This document shows positions 49,782 through 57,289 of a stretch of 64,000 bases of DNA, one piece after another. The stretch lies in the NCBI RefSeq assembly GCF_022808325.1, contig NZ_JALGCL010000001.1:105780-169779 (forward strand), written 5' to 3'. The stretch is from Cognatiluteimonas sedimenti. GTDB taxonomy: Bacteria > Pseudomonadota > Gammaproteobacteria > Xanthomonadales > Xanthomonadaceae. The notes under the pieces were generated by a model, which saw only the letters and a program-made list of their open reading frames with translations, was not told the DNA's origin and did no database searches. Within the stretch, counting starts at the first letter, position 1, and every line of letters starts with the position of its first letter. A program made the position numbers and the translations under genes.

Positions 49782-50333
49782 ATGAGTGAGAACGAACTAG
49801 CTCTAGCGGCGACAAACGTAATGCGCGTACTTGAGCCACTCGCTGTGGATGAGCGGGCTCGAGTGATCCGCGCAGCGCTAACTCTGCTGGGGGATGTCAG
49901 CTCAGGCGCCAGTAACTTGGGATCGCCTGCTCACGGCTCAACAAGCTCAAGCGATCGCCCAGCGGCGGCAGAGCCAGATCTTCGCATGCGGAGGCTAGGC
50001 CTTTCTGTCGAGCAGTTGGAGAACTATCTGCACTTCGAGAATGGTGACGCAACTCCTATCGGGTTGCCGGGCAATGCCCAATCAAAGCGCGAGCAGACAA
50101 AGAATACGTATTTGCTTGCCGGTTTGGCCGCGGCACTATCAGGCGGCGACGGTAAATTTTCTGATAGTGAGGCAAGAAGCTTATGTGTGCAGTTCGGCTG
50201 CTTTGATTCTCCTAACCATGTGCGGATCTTAAAGACGCTTGGGAATAAGTTGACTGGATCGAAGGACGCGGGCTGGAAGCTAACGTCTCCCGGGCTCAAC
50301 GCTGCCGCTGCACTGATCAAGAATCACAGCTAG
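49782..50333 (+). CDS. small two-domain protein A of the ParA-RelA/SpoT island
   Basis: A 183-residue protein I do not recognise. Residues 1-38 form an N-terminal helix pair (VLEPLAVDERARVIRAALTLLGD) that is closely matched in the next gene; 39-66 is a Ser/Gly/Ala linker; 100-183 is a helical, winged-helix-like domain (TYLLAGLAAALSGGDGKFSDSEARSL...). GGAGGGG precedes the ATG at 49782. Codon use is much poorer in G+C than icmF. It is the first of four co-directional genes; 56 bases separate it from the next. A DNA- or partner-binding role is only a guess. Confidence 0.7.
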   Translation: MSENELALAATNVMRVLEPLAVDERARVIRAALTLLGDVSSGASNLGSPAHGSTSSSDRPAAAEPDLRMRRLGLSVEQLENYLHFENGDATPIGLPGNAQSKREQTKNTYLLAGLAAALSGGDGKFSDSEARSLCVQFGCFDSPNHVRILKTLGNKLTGSKDAGWKLTSPGLNAAAALIKNHS

Positions 50334-50389
50334 CACTGCCGAAGAACGGCGATGCATATCTCCGCAGTTTTTTAATTGGGAGTGTGGGA

Positions 50390-50908
50390 ATGGAGCACGC
50401 GGAAGCGTTCGTCAAGATCGTTGATCTGCTTCGTAGTCTCGACAAGGAATCCCAAAAGAGGGTGCTGGCGTCTGTCCATGCTCTTCTTGACGTGCCCTCG
50501 TCTCGGGCTATGCCGGAGCGCCCGGTAGCCGACTCGCAGATTCATGTCCAACCAAGCTTCTCGCAAGATCGCACGATCTCTGCAAAAGAGTTTCTTCACG
50601 ACAAGGATCCCAGAACGGACGTTGAGCGAGTTGCTTGTCTGGCGTACTACTTGAGTCACTACCGAAATGCGCCGCACTTTCGAACCGTAGACATCAGCGC
50701 ACTGAATATAGAAGCCGCTCAGCCGAAATTTTCTAATGCCGCGTATGCCGTAGAAAACGCACGCGCGTCGGGGTTGCTTGTGCCCTCTGTTGGGGGAAAC
50801 AAACAACTGAGTGCTCTAGGGGAACGATACGTCGAGGAACTCCCGAATCGGGACGCAGCCAAATCGATCCTTAAGAGCGCTAAAACCAAGCGCCGGGCTA
50901 AGCGGTAA
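50390..50908 (+). CDS. small two-domain protein B of the ParA-RelA/SpoT island
   Basis: A 172-residue protein with the same plan as protein A: an N-terminal helix pair (IVDLLRSLDKESQKRVLASVHALLD), a short linker, and a C-terminal domain (about 75-155) ending in NKQLSALGERYVEELP, which reads like the wing of a winged helix, then a very basic tail (KSAKTKRRAKR). No enzyme motif. GGGAG precedes the ATG at 50390. It ends 10 bases before the ParA gene. The basic tail makes nucleic-acid binding plausible. Confidence 0.72.
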   Translation: MEHAEAFVKIVDLLRSLDKESQKRVLASVHALLDVPSSRAMPERPVADSQIHVQPSFSQDRTISAKEFLHDKDPRTDVERVACLAYYLSHYRNAPHFRTVDISALNIEAAQPKFSNAAYAVENARASGLLVPSVGGNKQLSALGERYVEELPNRDAAKSILKSAKTKRRAKR

Positions 50909-50918
50909 GGGGCGGCGT

Positions 50919-51902
50919 ATGTCAATCTCGATAACACTCTTCAACCACAAGGGTGGCGTAGGGAAAACGACCTTAGGCGTCAATCTTGCCTTCGCGCTTG
51001 CGGACCTGGGAAAGTCCGTTCTTCTTGTCGACGCTGATCCTCAGTGCAACCTAACGTCATATCTGGTTGATTCGGAGGTGGTGGACAAGTTCCTGGATGA
51101 ATCAGAAACCACTCGGGGTTCCACGATCTGGTCGGCACTGTATCCGATGGTGACTAGCGGTAAAGAAGTGGCGGAAATTGAGCCGTTCGAAAGAGCGCCT
51201 GGGGTTTATTTGGTTCCAGGAGACATCAGGCTCAGCGAATTCGAACTCGCGCTCGGGCAGTCCTGGTTGGATTGCTTGCAGCGAAAGGTCCGCGGCTTCG
51301 TCGAATTAACGGCGTTATCGAGGATCAGCCAGAATTGCGCAAAAAAGATAAATGCTGACGTAGTGATATATGACGTAGGTCCGAATATCGGCCCTTTGAA
51401 CAGAGCAGTGATTCTAGGCGTCGACTATTTTATAGTTCCAGCAGCGTGCGACCACTTCTCGACGCGAGCGCTCAAGACACTTGGACACACCGTCGCTAGT
51501 TGGGTCCAGGATTGGCAGATCGTTACACAACTTGCCCCCCGAGATGTGCCTTCACTTCCCGGCACTCCGCGATATTTAGGGTATGTGCTTCAGAAGTTTC
51601 GAATGTACGGCGGTGAATTAACGAGCGGGAGCCGCTCATACGCAGCGCAACTTCAGCGCCACAGTTTTAGCGATATTGTCTCTGTGCTGCGATCGGTTGA
51701 TCCATTGCTAGCTGAAGGTACGCCGAGTCAGTTTGCTTTGGGTCAAATTAAGGACTTCTCGACGCTCACGCAGCTTGCGCAAGAGCAGGGTGCTGCGATT
51801 TTTAATGTCAAGGGCGGCTCACAGTATCAGAAGGATCAAGCGCGGCGCGCATTCCAAGAACTAGCCTCCAGGGTGCTGGCGCGCACTGTTGGGGGGTCGT
51901 AG
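50919..51902 (+). CDS. ParA/MinD-family ATPase
   Basis: A 327-residue P-loop ATPase. The deviant Walker A motif KGGVGKTT (residues 11-18), Walker A' region LVDADPQCNLTSYL (36-49) and Walker B YDVGPN (151-156) are intact, so ATP-dependent dimerisation is expected. The C-terminal half lacks the positively charged patches seen in plasmid ParAs and has a long insert (about 205-260). No ParB or centromere-like repeat is nearby, so it is probably not a partition gene. It lies 10 bases after protein B and 2 bases before the synthetase gene. Confidence 0.88.
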   Translation: MSISITLFNHKGGVGKTTLGVNLAFALADLGKSVLLVDADPQCNLTSYLVDSEVVDKFLDESETTRGSTIWSALYPMVTSGKEVAEIEPFERAPGVYLVPGDIRLSEFELALGQSWLDCLQRKVRGFVELTALSRISQNCAKKINADVVIYDVGPNIGPLNRAVILGVDYFIVPAACDHFSTRALKTLGHTVASWVQDWQIVTQLAPRDVPSLPGTPRYLGYVLQKFRMYGGELTSGSRSYAAQLQRHSFSDIVSVLRSVDPLLAEGTPSQFALGQIKDFSTLTQLAQEQGAAIFNVKGGSQYQKDQARRAFQELASRVLARTVGGS

Positions 51903-51904
51903 CT

Positions 51905-52606
51905 ATGACTTCCTTTCAGCAGTTGGATAGCGAGCAAAAGGCGCTGGCAAAGGAAATTGTTGCGAAGTATGTTTCCGAGAGGGAACTGGTTGAGACAATG
52001 CTGTCGCAGCTAGCTACTGCGGTGCAGAGCTCCTCTAAACTAATGGCGCTTGTGCATTCGCTTCGTTGGCGAGTTAAAGATCCGGAACATCTAAAGGATA
52101 AGATAGCTCGAAAGATGCTGAAGGCGAAGATGGAAGGGGCAGAGTTCGGCATCTCAGTTAGTAATGTGTTTGAAACAATCAACGACTTGGCCGGACTGCG
52201 CATTCTGCATCTTCATACTACGCAGATCACTGCAATTGATGTGGAATTGAAGAAACTATTGGCAGAATATAAGTATGACGTTATTGAAGATGCAAAGGCG
52301 CGAACTTGGGACGATGAGTACAGGGCCTTCTACGAGTCTGTGGGTATAGCAACAGTTGAAAGTCCGAAGATGTACACAAGTGTCCACTATGTGATTTCTC
52401 CGAACATCGTGACGAAGCGCACATGCGAGATTCAGGTGAGGACGCTAGCGGAGGAGCTCTGGGGTGAAGTCGACCACTCGATGAATTATCCGACAGAGAC
52501 AAAGGTAACTACGTGTCGAGACCAGATCAGAGTCTTGGCCCGATTAACATCCAGCTGCAGTCGTCTCGTGGATTCGATCTATAGCTCCAATCCGAAGTTC
52601 AAGTAG
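51905..52606 (+). CDS. stand-alone RelA/SpoT-type nucleotide pyrophosphokinase
   Basis: A 233-residue synthetase-only protein with no HD hydrolase, TGS or ACT domain. Motifs: RVKDPEHLKDKIARK (56-70, ATP/pyrophosphate site), INDLAGLRI (92-100), MYTSVHYVI (156-164, guanosine G-loop) and CEIQVRT...W....H...Y (174-195). All key residues look intact, so it should transfer pyrophosphate to a nucleotide or, as in toxSAS toxins, to tRNA. Coupled to the ParA gene with a 2-base gap; a hairpin repeat lies 10 bases after the stop. G+C is in the mid-40s per cent in sampled lines. Confidence 0.88.
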   Translation: MTSFQQLDSEQKALAKEIVAKYVSERELVETMLSQLATAVQSSSKLMALVHSLRWRVKDPEHLKDKIARKMLKAKMEGAEFGISVSNVFETINDLAGLRILHLHTTQITAIDVELKKLLAEYKYDVIEDAKARTWDDEYRAFYESVGIATVESPKMYTSVHYVISPNIVTKRTCEIQVRTLAEELWGEVDHSMNYPTETKVTTCRDQIRVLARLTSSCSRLVDSIYSSNPKFK

Positions 52607-52615
52607 GCGTCGGAA

Positions 52616-52670
52616 AAAAGAGGCCAGAGTAAATTTCAGTTTCAAACAGAAATTTACTCTGGCCCCTTTT
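52616..52670. repeat. MITE-like hairpin repeat M1
   Basis: Arms 52616-52637 and 52649-52670 (AAAAGAGGCCAGAGTAAATT...) pair with one mismatch around an 11-base loop. It follows the RelA/SpoT stop and could end that transcript. The right arm and loop match those of M3 at 58.7 kb. Confidence 0.9.
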
Positions 52671-52681
52671 ACGCCGCAGCC

Positions 52682-53086
52682 GTGGCCGGTGCCGGCGAAC
52701 GTCTGCTCTCCGCCGCCGAAGCCAGGATTCGCGGTGGAAACGTGGTGCGGCCGGTTGCCAACTTCCTGCTTTTCAAGACCCTTGCAGCGCTGTTGTTCGC
52801 CGGCTTCATGTTGTTTGCCGCCTTGTTCGTGTTGAACAACTTTTGGAATGCGGTGACACGGGTCGGGCAGCGCCCGGCAGCGACCTCGTCGGCGGCACCC
52901 ATGCTCGTTCCAGCGCCGGCCAGCAACCGAGCAGTGACCACCATGCCTTTGCCGGATGCAGCCCACAGGCCGGACGTTTCGTCGCTAAAGCCATATCGTC
53001 CGCCCACCGAAGCCGAAATCCGCGAGTCGCAGCGCAAGGCCGACGAAGCCATCAACGTGATCAAGGATCACGTCCCGGAGATGTAA
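52682..53086 (+). CDS. small single-span membrane protein, perhaps 5'-truncated
   Basis: A 134-residue frame with one hydrophobic helix at about residues 32-52 (LFKTLAALLFAGFMLFAALFVLNNFW), then a Pro/Ala linker and a charged C-terminus (EAEIRESQRKADEAINVIKDHV). It opens at a GTG right after the M1 repeat; no ribosome site is seen and the frame stays open back to the RelA/SpoT stop, so the original N-terminus may have been lost when the repeat arrived. Function unknown. Confidence 0.5.
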   Translation: MAGAGERLLSAAEARIRGGNVVRPVANFLLFKTLAALLFAGFMLFAALFVLNNFWNAVTRVGQRPAATSSAAPMLVPAPASNRAVTTMPLPDAAHRPDVSSLKPYRPPTEAEIRESQRKADEAINVIKDHVPEM

Positions 53087-53154
53087 TTCGGGCTCAAAAC
53101 AGCCGTCAGGCCGAGCTTCCCCCGGGGAACCGGAAATGGCCTATCTTCAGCGCC

Positions 53155-54411
53155 ATGGGATCGGGGTTTCCAGGGGCGGTCATCGTGTCACTGCTGTGCG
53201 CAGGCATGGCGATGGCCGCCGAGCCTGTGCGCCAGACGCAGATGGACGAGGTGGTCGACCGCATCGTCAGTGATCACGTGCAGGCGTATTCGCGCGAGGA
53301 ATTGGAACGGCGGGCGCTGCGCGCGCTCGTCGCGGACATCGACCCGTACGGCAAGGTGCTCGATCCCGCGGAATGGGCGGAGATGCGCAGTGGACTGGAC
53401 GCCGGGCTCGCCGGTGTCGGCGTGACCCTGGCGATCGACGAGGCCAGCAGCCGGCCGCGCGTCGAGCGCCTGATGATCGGGTCGGCGGCCGGCGGCGCCG
53501 GCGTGCGTGCCGGCGACTGGCTGGACGCCATCGACGGCCATGACACGCACGGCCAGTCCTACGATGCCTTCATCCCCCGGTTGCTCGGGGCGCCGGGCAG
53601 CGTTGTCCGGCTCACGGTGCGGACCGGCGACGATGCGCCGCGCACGATCGCGGTGACGCGCAAGCTGCACCCCCTGCCGAGCGTCCATGGTGTGCATCGC
53701 GCCGAGGACGGCACTGCCGCGTACCTCCTGGACGCGCAGCGCGGCATCGGCTATGTGCGCGTCGCGCGCCTCGCCAGCGATTCGGTCGGCGAAGTGGAAG
53801 CCGCACTGGCGACGCTGCGCCGGGAACACGCCTGCGGCCTGGTGCTCGACCTGCGCGGAAGCGTGGGCGGCTACATGTCGGCGGGGATCGGGATTGCCGA
53901 CCTGTTCCTTTCCGAAGGCCTGATCGCAGGTTCCGAGGGCCGCAAGGGCCGCGAGCTCCATCATGCGGATGCGGACGTTGCGTGGGCCGGTCCGATGGTC
54001 GTGCTGATCGACGCCGAGACCGCTTCCTCCGCGGAGTTCCTCGCGGCCGCATTGCGGGATCATGGCCGCGCGCCATTCGTCGGGCAGCGCACGTTCGGCA
54101 AGGGCATGGTCCAGGAGATGTTCCCGCTCGCCGCAGGTGGTGGCCTGATCCTCAGCACCGCCCGCCACGTCCGCCCCTCCGGCGTGGCCGCGGACCGCCA
54201 CGATCCACCGCCTGCCAACGACAACGCCGGCGTGTCACCCGACCCCGGCGAGGAAATCGCGCTCGAGGGCGAGGACCTCGCGCGCTGGCGGGAGGCAATG
54301 GACCTGCGAGCCAGCCCGACGCCCGTGTCGGCCGCAGACCTGGCCAACGCGCCAGCGGATCGCGCATTGCAGCGTGCAACAGGGTTGCTGCCCTCGACGT
54401 GCCCGCGCTAG
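53155..54411 (+). CDS. secreted S41-family (C-terminal processing) peptidase
   Basis: A 418-residue peptidase with a signal peptide (cleaved near AMA-AEP, residue 22), a helical N-terminal part, a PDZ domain (GVGVTLAIDE...GAGVRAGDWLDAIDG, about 80-165) and the S41 catalytic domain: GYVRVARL, LDLRGSVGGYM, serine in AETASSAEFLAAAL (about 290) and lysine in GQRTFGKGMVQ (about 316). Such proteases cut periplasmic proteins at their C-termini. It returns to high-G+C codon use and lies just upstream of a repeat cluster. Confidence 0.88.
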   Translation: MGSGFPGAVIVSLLCAGMAMAAEPVRQTQMDEVVDRIVSDHVQAYSREELERRALRALVADIDPYGKVLDPAEWAEMRSGLDAGLAGVGVTLAIDEASSRPRVERLMIGSAAGGAGVRAGDWLDAIDGHDTHGQSYDAFIPRLLGAPGSVVRLTVRTGDDAPRTIAVTRKLHPLPSVHGVHRAEDGTAAYLLDAQRGIGYVRVARLASDSVGEVEAALATLRREHACGLVLDLRGSVGGYMSAGIGIADLFLSEGLIAGSEGRKGRELHHADADVAWAGPMVVLIDAETASSAEFLAAALRDHGRAPFVGQRTFGKGMVQEMFPLAAGGGLILSTARHVRPSGVAADRHDPPPANDNAGVSPDPGEEIALEGEDLARWREAMDLRASPTPVSAADLANAPADRALQRATGLLPSTCPR

Positions 54412-54433
54412 ACGTGCTGCAGAACCAGATACG

Positions 54434-54561
54434 AAAAAAGGTGTCAGGGAAAATTTCGGGTGTATTGGAGAAAAAGGGGTCGGAGAAAAAGGGGTCAGGT
54501 TCATTTATCCCGTGAGGTTGGCGGCCGTCCTCTCAAGCGAAAAGGGGTCAGGTTCATTTAC
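54434..54561. repeat. cluster of AAAAGGGGTCAGG repeats with a solo transposon end
   Basis: Diverged tandem copies (54434-54450, 54471-54481) precede AAAAAGGGGTCAGGTTCATT at 54486, which runs on to 54535 as a copy of the transposase 3' end at 60864-60910. Another copy starts at 54540 and supplies the stop codon of the small membrane protein on the minus strand. Confidence 0.8.
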
Positions 54562-54788
54562 TCCGCCCCTTCCAAGTCGTTGCCTTTTCGACGCTGAAAC
54601 CAGAAGTAGCTGGAAAGAATCACGATTGCCTGAAGGGCCATCAGCGGCGGGAAGAAGACATGGGTTGCCGTCCACAGCAAACAGCAGATCAGCGTGATGG
54701 TTAGCGGCGTGCGGCCGAACCTGCTGGCGACATACAGGATCAGGACGAACACGAGTTGGTACAGGAGGACAGGGATGGTCACGATCAT
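54558..54788 (-). CDS. small membrane protein coupled to the NERD gene
   Basis: A 76-residue protein with two to three hydrophobic helices (IPVLLYQLVFVLILYVAS, LTITLICCLLWTATHVFF, LMALQAIVILSSYFWF) and a charged tail. Its ATG overlaps the NERD-protein stop (ATGA at 54785-54788). Its TAA stop lies inside a GGGGTCAGGTTCATTT repeat, so its C-terminus may have been altered by the repeat. No function is known; it could anchor the NERD protein at the membrane. Confidence 0.55.
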   Translation of the reverse strand: MIVTIPVLLYQLVFVLILYVASRFGRTPLTITLICCLLWTATHVFFPPLMALQAIVILSSYFWFQRRKGNDLEGAE

Positions 54789-55804
54789 GGGTCACCAGCT
54801 TGGTTTCGATGGAATAGAGCGCTGGTTCCGCATTCGGCGCATTCCCGGAAGAACAGATCCTTGTCCTTCCTCAATCGCGGATTGTGGCCGGGTTGGCATG
54901 TGAACCTGATGGCGGTGTTGGCGTCACAGCCGAAGCACTTGAAGTAGTAGCCGTACTTCCCGTACAGGATCGATCCAAGGCCTTGGCTGCATTGCTTGCA
55001 GCTTGGCCCTGAACTGGTCTTTGCGGTTTGGGCTGACTTGCTCGACAGAGGCGTCGACCGGATGGCCGCGACGGACCTGGGCTGTTCGGGCGCCACTACA
55101 TCAACGTTGCGTACAAGCGGCTTGTGCCGAGAAGCCAGCTGCTGTGCTACGTGCGCCACGGTTTCGCCGGATACCAGCTTGGCCGTTTTGGCCAGCAGTA
55201 CCAGCGCGTTGTCGTTGTCGATGTCCTTCCAGATGTTCTTCCGCAGCTGATCGGCCTTGATTACGCGCGAGGTGTCGAATCGCTTTGGACGGTCGATGCG
55301 TGCGCTGGGCGCAATCAGGACAAAGGAATAGAACGTGGGCGCGAGCCGGACGCCCAGCCGGGTAGGCAGTTCCACCTCCGCCATTGCATCGCGGAGGACG
55401 GCAATGTGCCTATCGTTCTGTTGCAACGGCGAGGCCATGCCTTCGAAGGTCTTGCGGAAGGCGTTCCAGCGCATGAACTCCCCGTCCTCGGTAATTTTGA
55501 CGCCCGCATGAAAGTGCCTCGACTCCAGGACATAGATCTCCATCCAGCGGTTGAGGAGGAGGTGGTCGATCTGTGCGGTGCGGCCGTCATGCTCGATTCG
55601 AAGGTCATGAACTACCGCCCAGTTGGGCGACTTGGCGTAGTCGAAGTCGATGAGATAGGCCGACTCCGATTCGCCCTTCAGTCCGGCTTTGCGCCGTCGT
55701 AGTTCCTCGGAAGCCCGTTTGGCTTCAACGCCCGAGCTGGTTCGGGCTAGCCTCTCCAATTTCTCGATGATCCACGACTGGTCATCGGCCTGCTTGATCA
55801 ACAC
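54785..55804 (-). CDS. NERD-domain putative nuclease with C-terminal zinc fingers
   Basis: A 339-residue protein. The NERD (nuclease-related) domain covers about 38-150: GESESAYLIDFDY, then RTAQIDHLLLNRWMEIYVLESRHF, where the QIDH and E-S-K motif of the PD-(D/E)XK fold is seen, but the last residue is Arg instead of Lys. Near the C-terminus a CKQC...CFGC pair is a topoisomerase-type zinc finger, and a second set includes CQPGH and CAEC. DNA or RNA cleavage is plausible but not shown. It starts at GTG 55804 behind GGGGA. Confidence 0.78.
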   Translation of the reverse strand: MLIKQADDQSWIIEKLERLARTSSGVEAKRASEELRRRKAGLKGESESAYLIDFDYAKSPNWAVVHDLRIEHDGRTAQIDHLLLNRWMEIYVLESRHFHAGVKITEDGEFMRWNAFRKTFEGMASPLQQNDRHIAVLRDAMAEVELPTRLGVRLAPTFYSFVLIAPSARIDRPKRFDTSRVIKADQLRKNIWKDIDNDNALVLLAKTAKLVSGETVAHVAQQLASRHKPLVRNVDVVAPEQPRSVAAIRSTPLSSKSAQTAKTSSGPSCKQCSQGLGSILYGKYGYYFKCFGCDANTAIRFTCQPGHNPRLRKDKDLFFRECAECGTSALFHRNQAGDP

Positions 55805-56082
55805 GTCGGAATCCCCTTTTCCGTCGCCCCCTGGTCGATATTACGGGATAGGGGGCCATAAACAGGACACTTTGCATCTCTAATGACAGGGTGGCGACAC
55901 GCCATGAGAGGCGCTTTCGGCAGGAATGGGGTAGGCGCATTAATTTGCTTACCGGCACGCTCGCGTGTATCGCACGCACGGGAACAGCGAGGCTGGGCAG
56001 GGCGCGTAAGTAATGCGGAGTCGCCCCGCCAGATCCGATTGATGCATGATTCTGCCCACACGGGAGGGGATCGGGGGACGGA

Positions 56083-56634
56083 ATGGAGCGACACGAGCCA
56101 GTACTCAATCGGGAAGATCAGTCGGAGGCGGCCGCGGAGGATTGGGGCAATGTCCGTTTTCGACGCCTTGGAGCCGGCGGCGGCGCAGGTTCTCCAGACG
56201 ACAATGCAGATGCCAGGTTCTGGATCGGCTTGTTGATCTTTCTCTTGGTTGCGCTCGCGTACCCCTGGTACTCGTATTGGGTCAATGCGCGGTTGTTGGC
56301 CAGCGACCTGCAAGCAGCGGGCGAGGTAATCGGCCGGCAGATCGAAGCCTCGAACGCACAGCTCCGCCGGCAATCGATGGCGCAGGCGGCGCGTCAACGG
56401 GCAGCCACTCAACAGGCGCGAATCGCCAGTGTGCGCGTTGTCGGAACGATTCCAGGCGCGAATGGCCCAACCGCGATCGTCCAGCTTGAACAGGCGGAAT
56501 TGACCGAAGCGGCTGCGACAATCTGCAGGCAGACGGAGTACATGCTGGGTTCGTCGCTGGCGGGGAAAGCGTTACGCGTGCAACGGCATCGCGGAAGCCG
56601 GCCAGCGCTGGACGTGGGCAGCATCCGCTGCTGA
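56083..56634 (+). CDS. hypothetical single-span membrane protein
   Basis: A 183-residue protein: an acidic cytosolic N-terminus, one membrane helix at about 46-65 (FWIGLLIFLLVALAYPWYSYW), a Gln/Ala-rich helix (about 75-110, likely coiled coil) and a C-terminal region with a Cys (TICRQTEYM) resembling minor secretion or pilus accessory proteins only in layout. Not recognised. GGGGGACGGA lies before the ATG. Flanked by repeats, with no partner gene. Confidence 0.5.
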   Translation: MERHEPVLNREDQSEAAAEDWGNVRFRRLGAGGGAGSPDDNADARFWIGLLIFLLVALAYPWYSYWVNARLLASDLQAAGEVIGRQIEASNAQLRRQSMAQAARQRAATQQARIASVRVVGTIPGANGPTAIVQLEQAELTEAAATICRQTEYMLGSSLAGKALRVQRHRGSRPALDVGSIRC

Positions 56635-56671
56635 AGATGTTCCAAGCTCATTTTTCCTTTTCCACCGAATA

Positions 56672-56722
56672 AAGGGGACGGAGGTAGTTAATTGGCTCAT
56701 TTAACTACCCCCGTCCCCTTTT
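56672..56722. repeat. MITE-like hairpin repeat M2
   Basis: Arms 56672-56692 (AAAGGGGACGGAGGTAGTTA...) and 56702-56722 pair with one mismatch around a 9-base loop. The outer AAAGGGG is shared with M1 and M3, but the inner sequence differs completely. Confidence 0.88.
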
Positions 56723-56723
56723 G

Positions 56724-57044
56724 CTCCCGGCCATCGCGATCGAGCAGAAGCAGAAGGGCAAGCCCGTGGCGAAGATGCCGCCGCTGGACCCGGCCCTCAT
56801 CGGCCCGATGGAGGCACTCAGCGCGAAATACTTCCCGGGCGTTCCGGTGATCCCGGCGATGTCGACCGGCGCGACCGACGGGCTGCACCTGTCGGCGGTC
56901 GACATCCCGACCTACGGCGTGCCCGGTGCCTGGGGCGATCCGGACGGCAACGGCGCGCACGGGCTGGACGAACGGCTCGAGGTCCGCTCGGTCTATGTCG
57001 GCCGCGACTATCTGTTCGACCTGGTCAAGGCGTTGGCGCAGTGA
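56724..57044 (+). pseudogene. C-terminal remnant of an M20-family peptidase
   Basis: About 107 residues that match only the end of M20 metallopeptidases: PALIGPMEALSAKYFPGVPVIPAMSTGATDGLHLSAVDIPTYGVPG...GAHGLDERLEV. The catalytic N-terminal domain and first zinc ligands are missing; the fragment begins right at the M2 repeat, which probably marks the break. It is not expected to be active. Confidence 0.8.
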
Positions 57045-57131
57045 GGACCCGCAAAGCCCGTCAGGGAGCAAGACAGGGCCAGGGCAGTTTCCCGGGCCGC
57101 GGCCGCGGCCGGTATCGAACCGCGTTGAATG

Positions 57132-57201
57132 AAACGGGGTCAGAGTACCCATTCCCTGGGCCGCAAGAATTCGGCCCAGGAACGGTGTCAGGTTCACTCA
57201 T
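57132..57201. repeat. AAACGGGGTCAG repeat with internal hairpin
   Basis: Left motif at 57132-57146, a 9-base-pair hairpin (CCTGGGCCG 57155-57163 with CGGCCCAGG 57172-57180) and right GGTGTCAGGTTCACTCAT (57184-57201). It is another member of the island's repeat family, in a different build. Confidence 0.7.
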
Positions 57202-57289
57202 CTGCCGGGCCTGACGGAAAGTGAACCGGGCACTGTTACGCACAAAAATACGAACGATTCCATTTGCTTGCACGACAAGGAGAGATCGC

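Noticed and set aside
50919-51902. The ParA gene as part of a plasmid or chromosomal partition locus
   Set aside because: No ParB-like DNA-binding partner and no iteron or centromere-like repeats were seen, and the gene is wedged between the small proteins and a RelA/SpoT synthetase.
55798-56412. A 204-codon minus-strand frame between the NERD gene and the small membrane protein
   Set aside because: It overlaps most of the plus-strand membrane protein and shows no domain, no ribosome site and a Cys/Arg/Pro-rich shadow composition.
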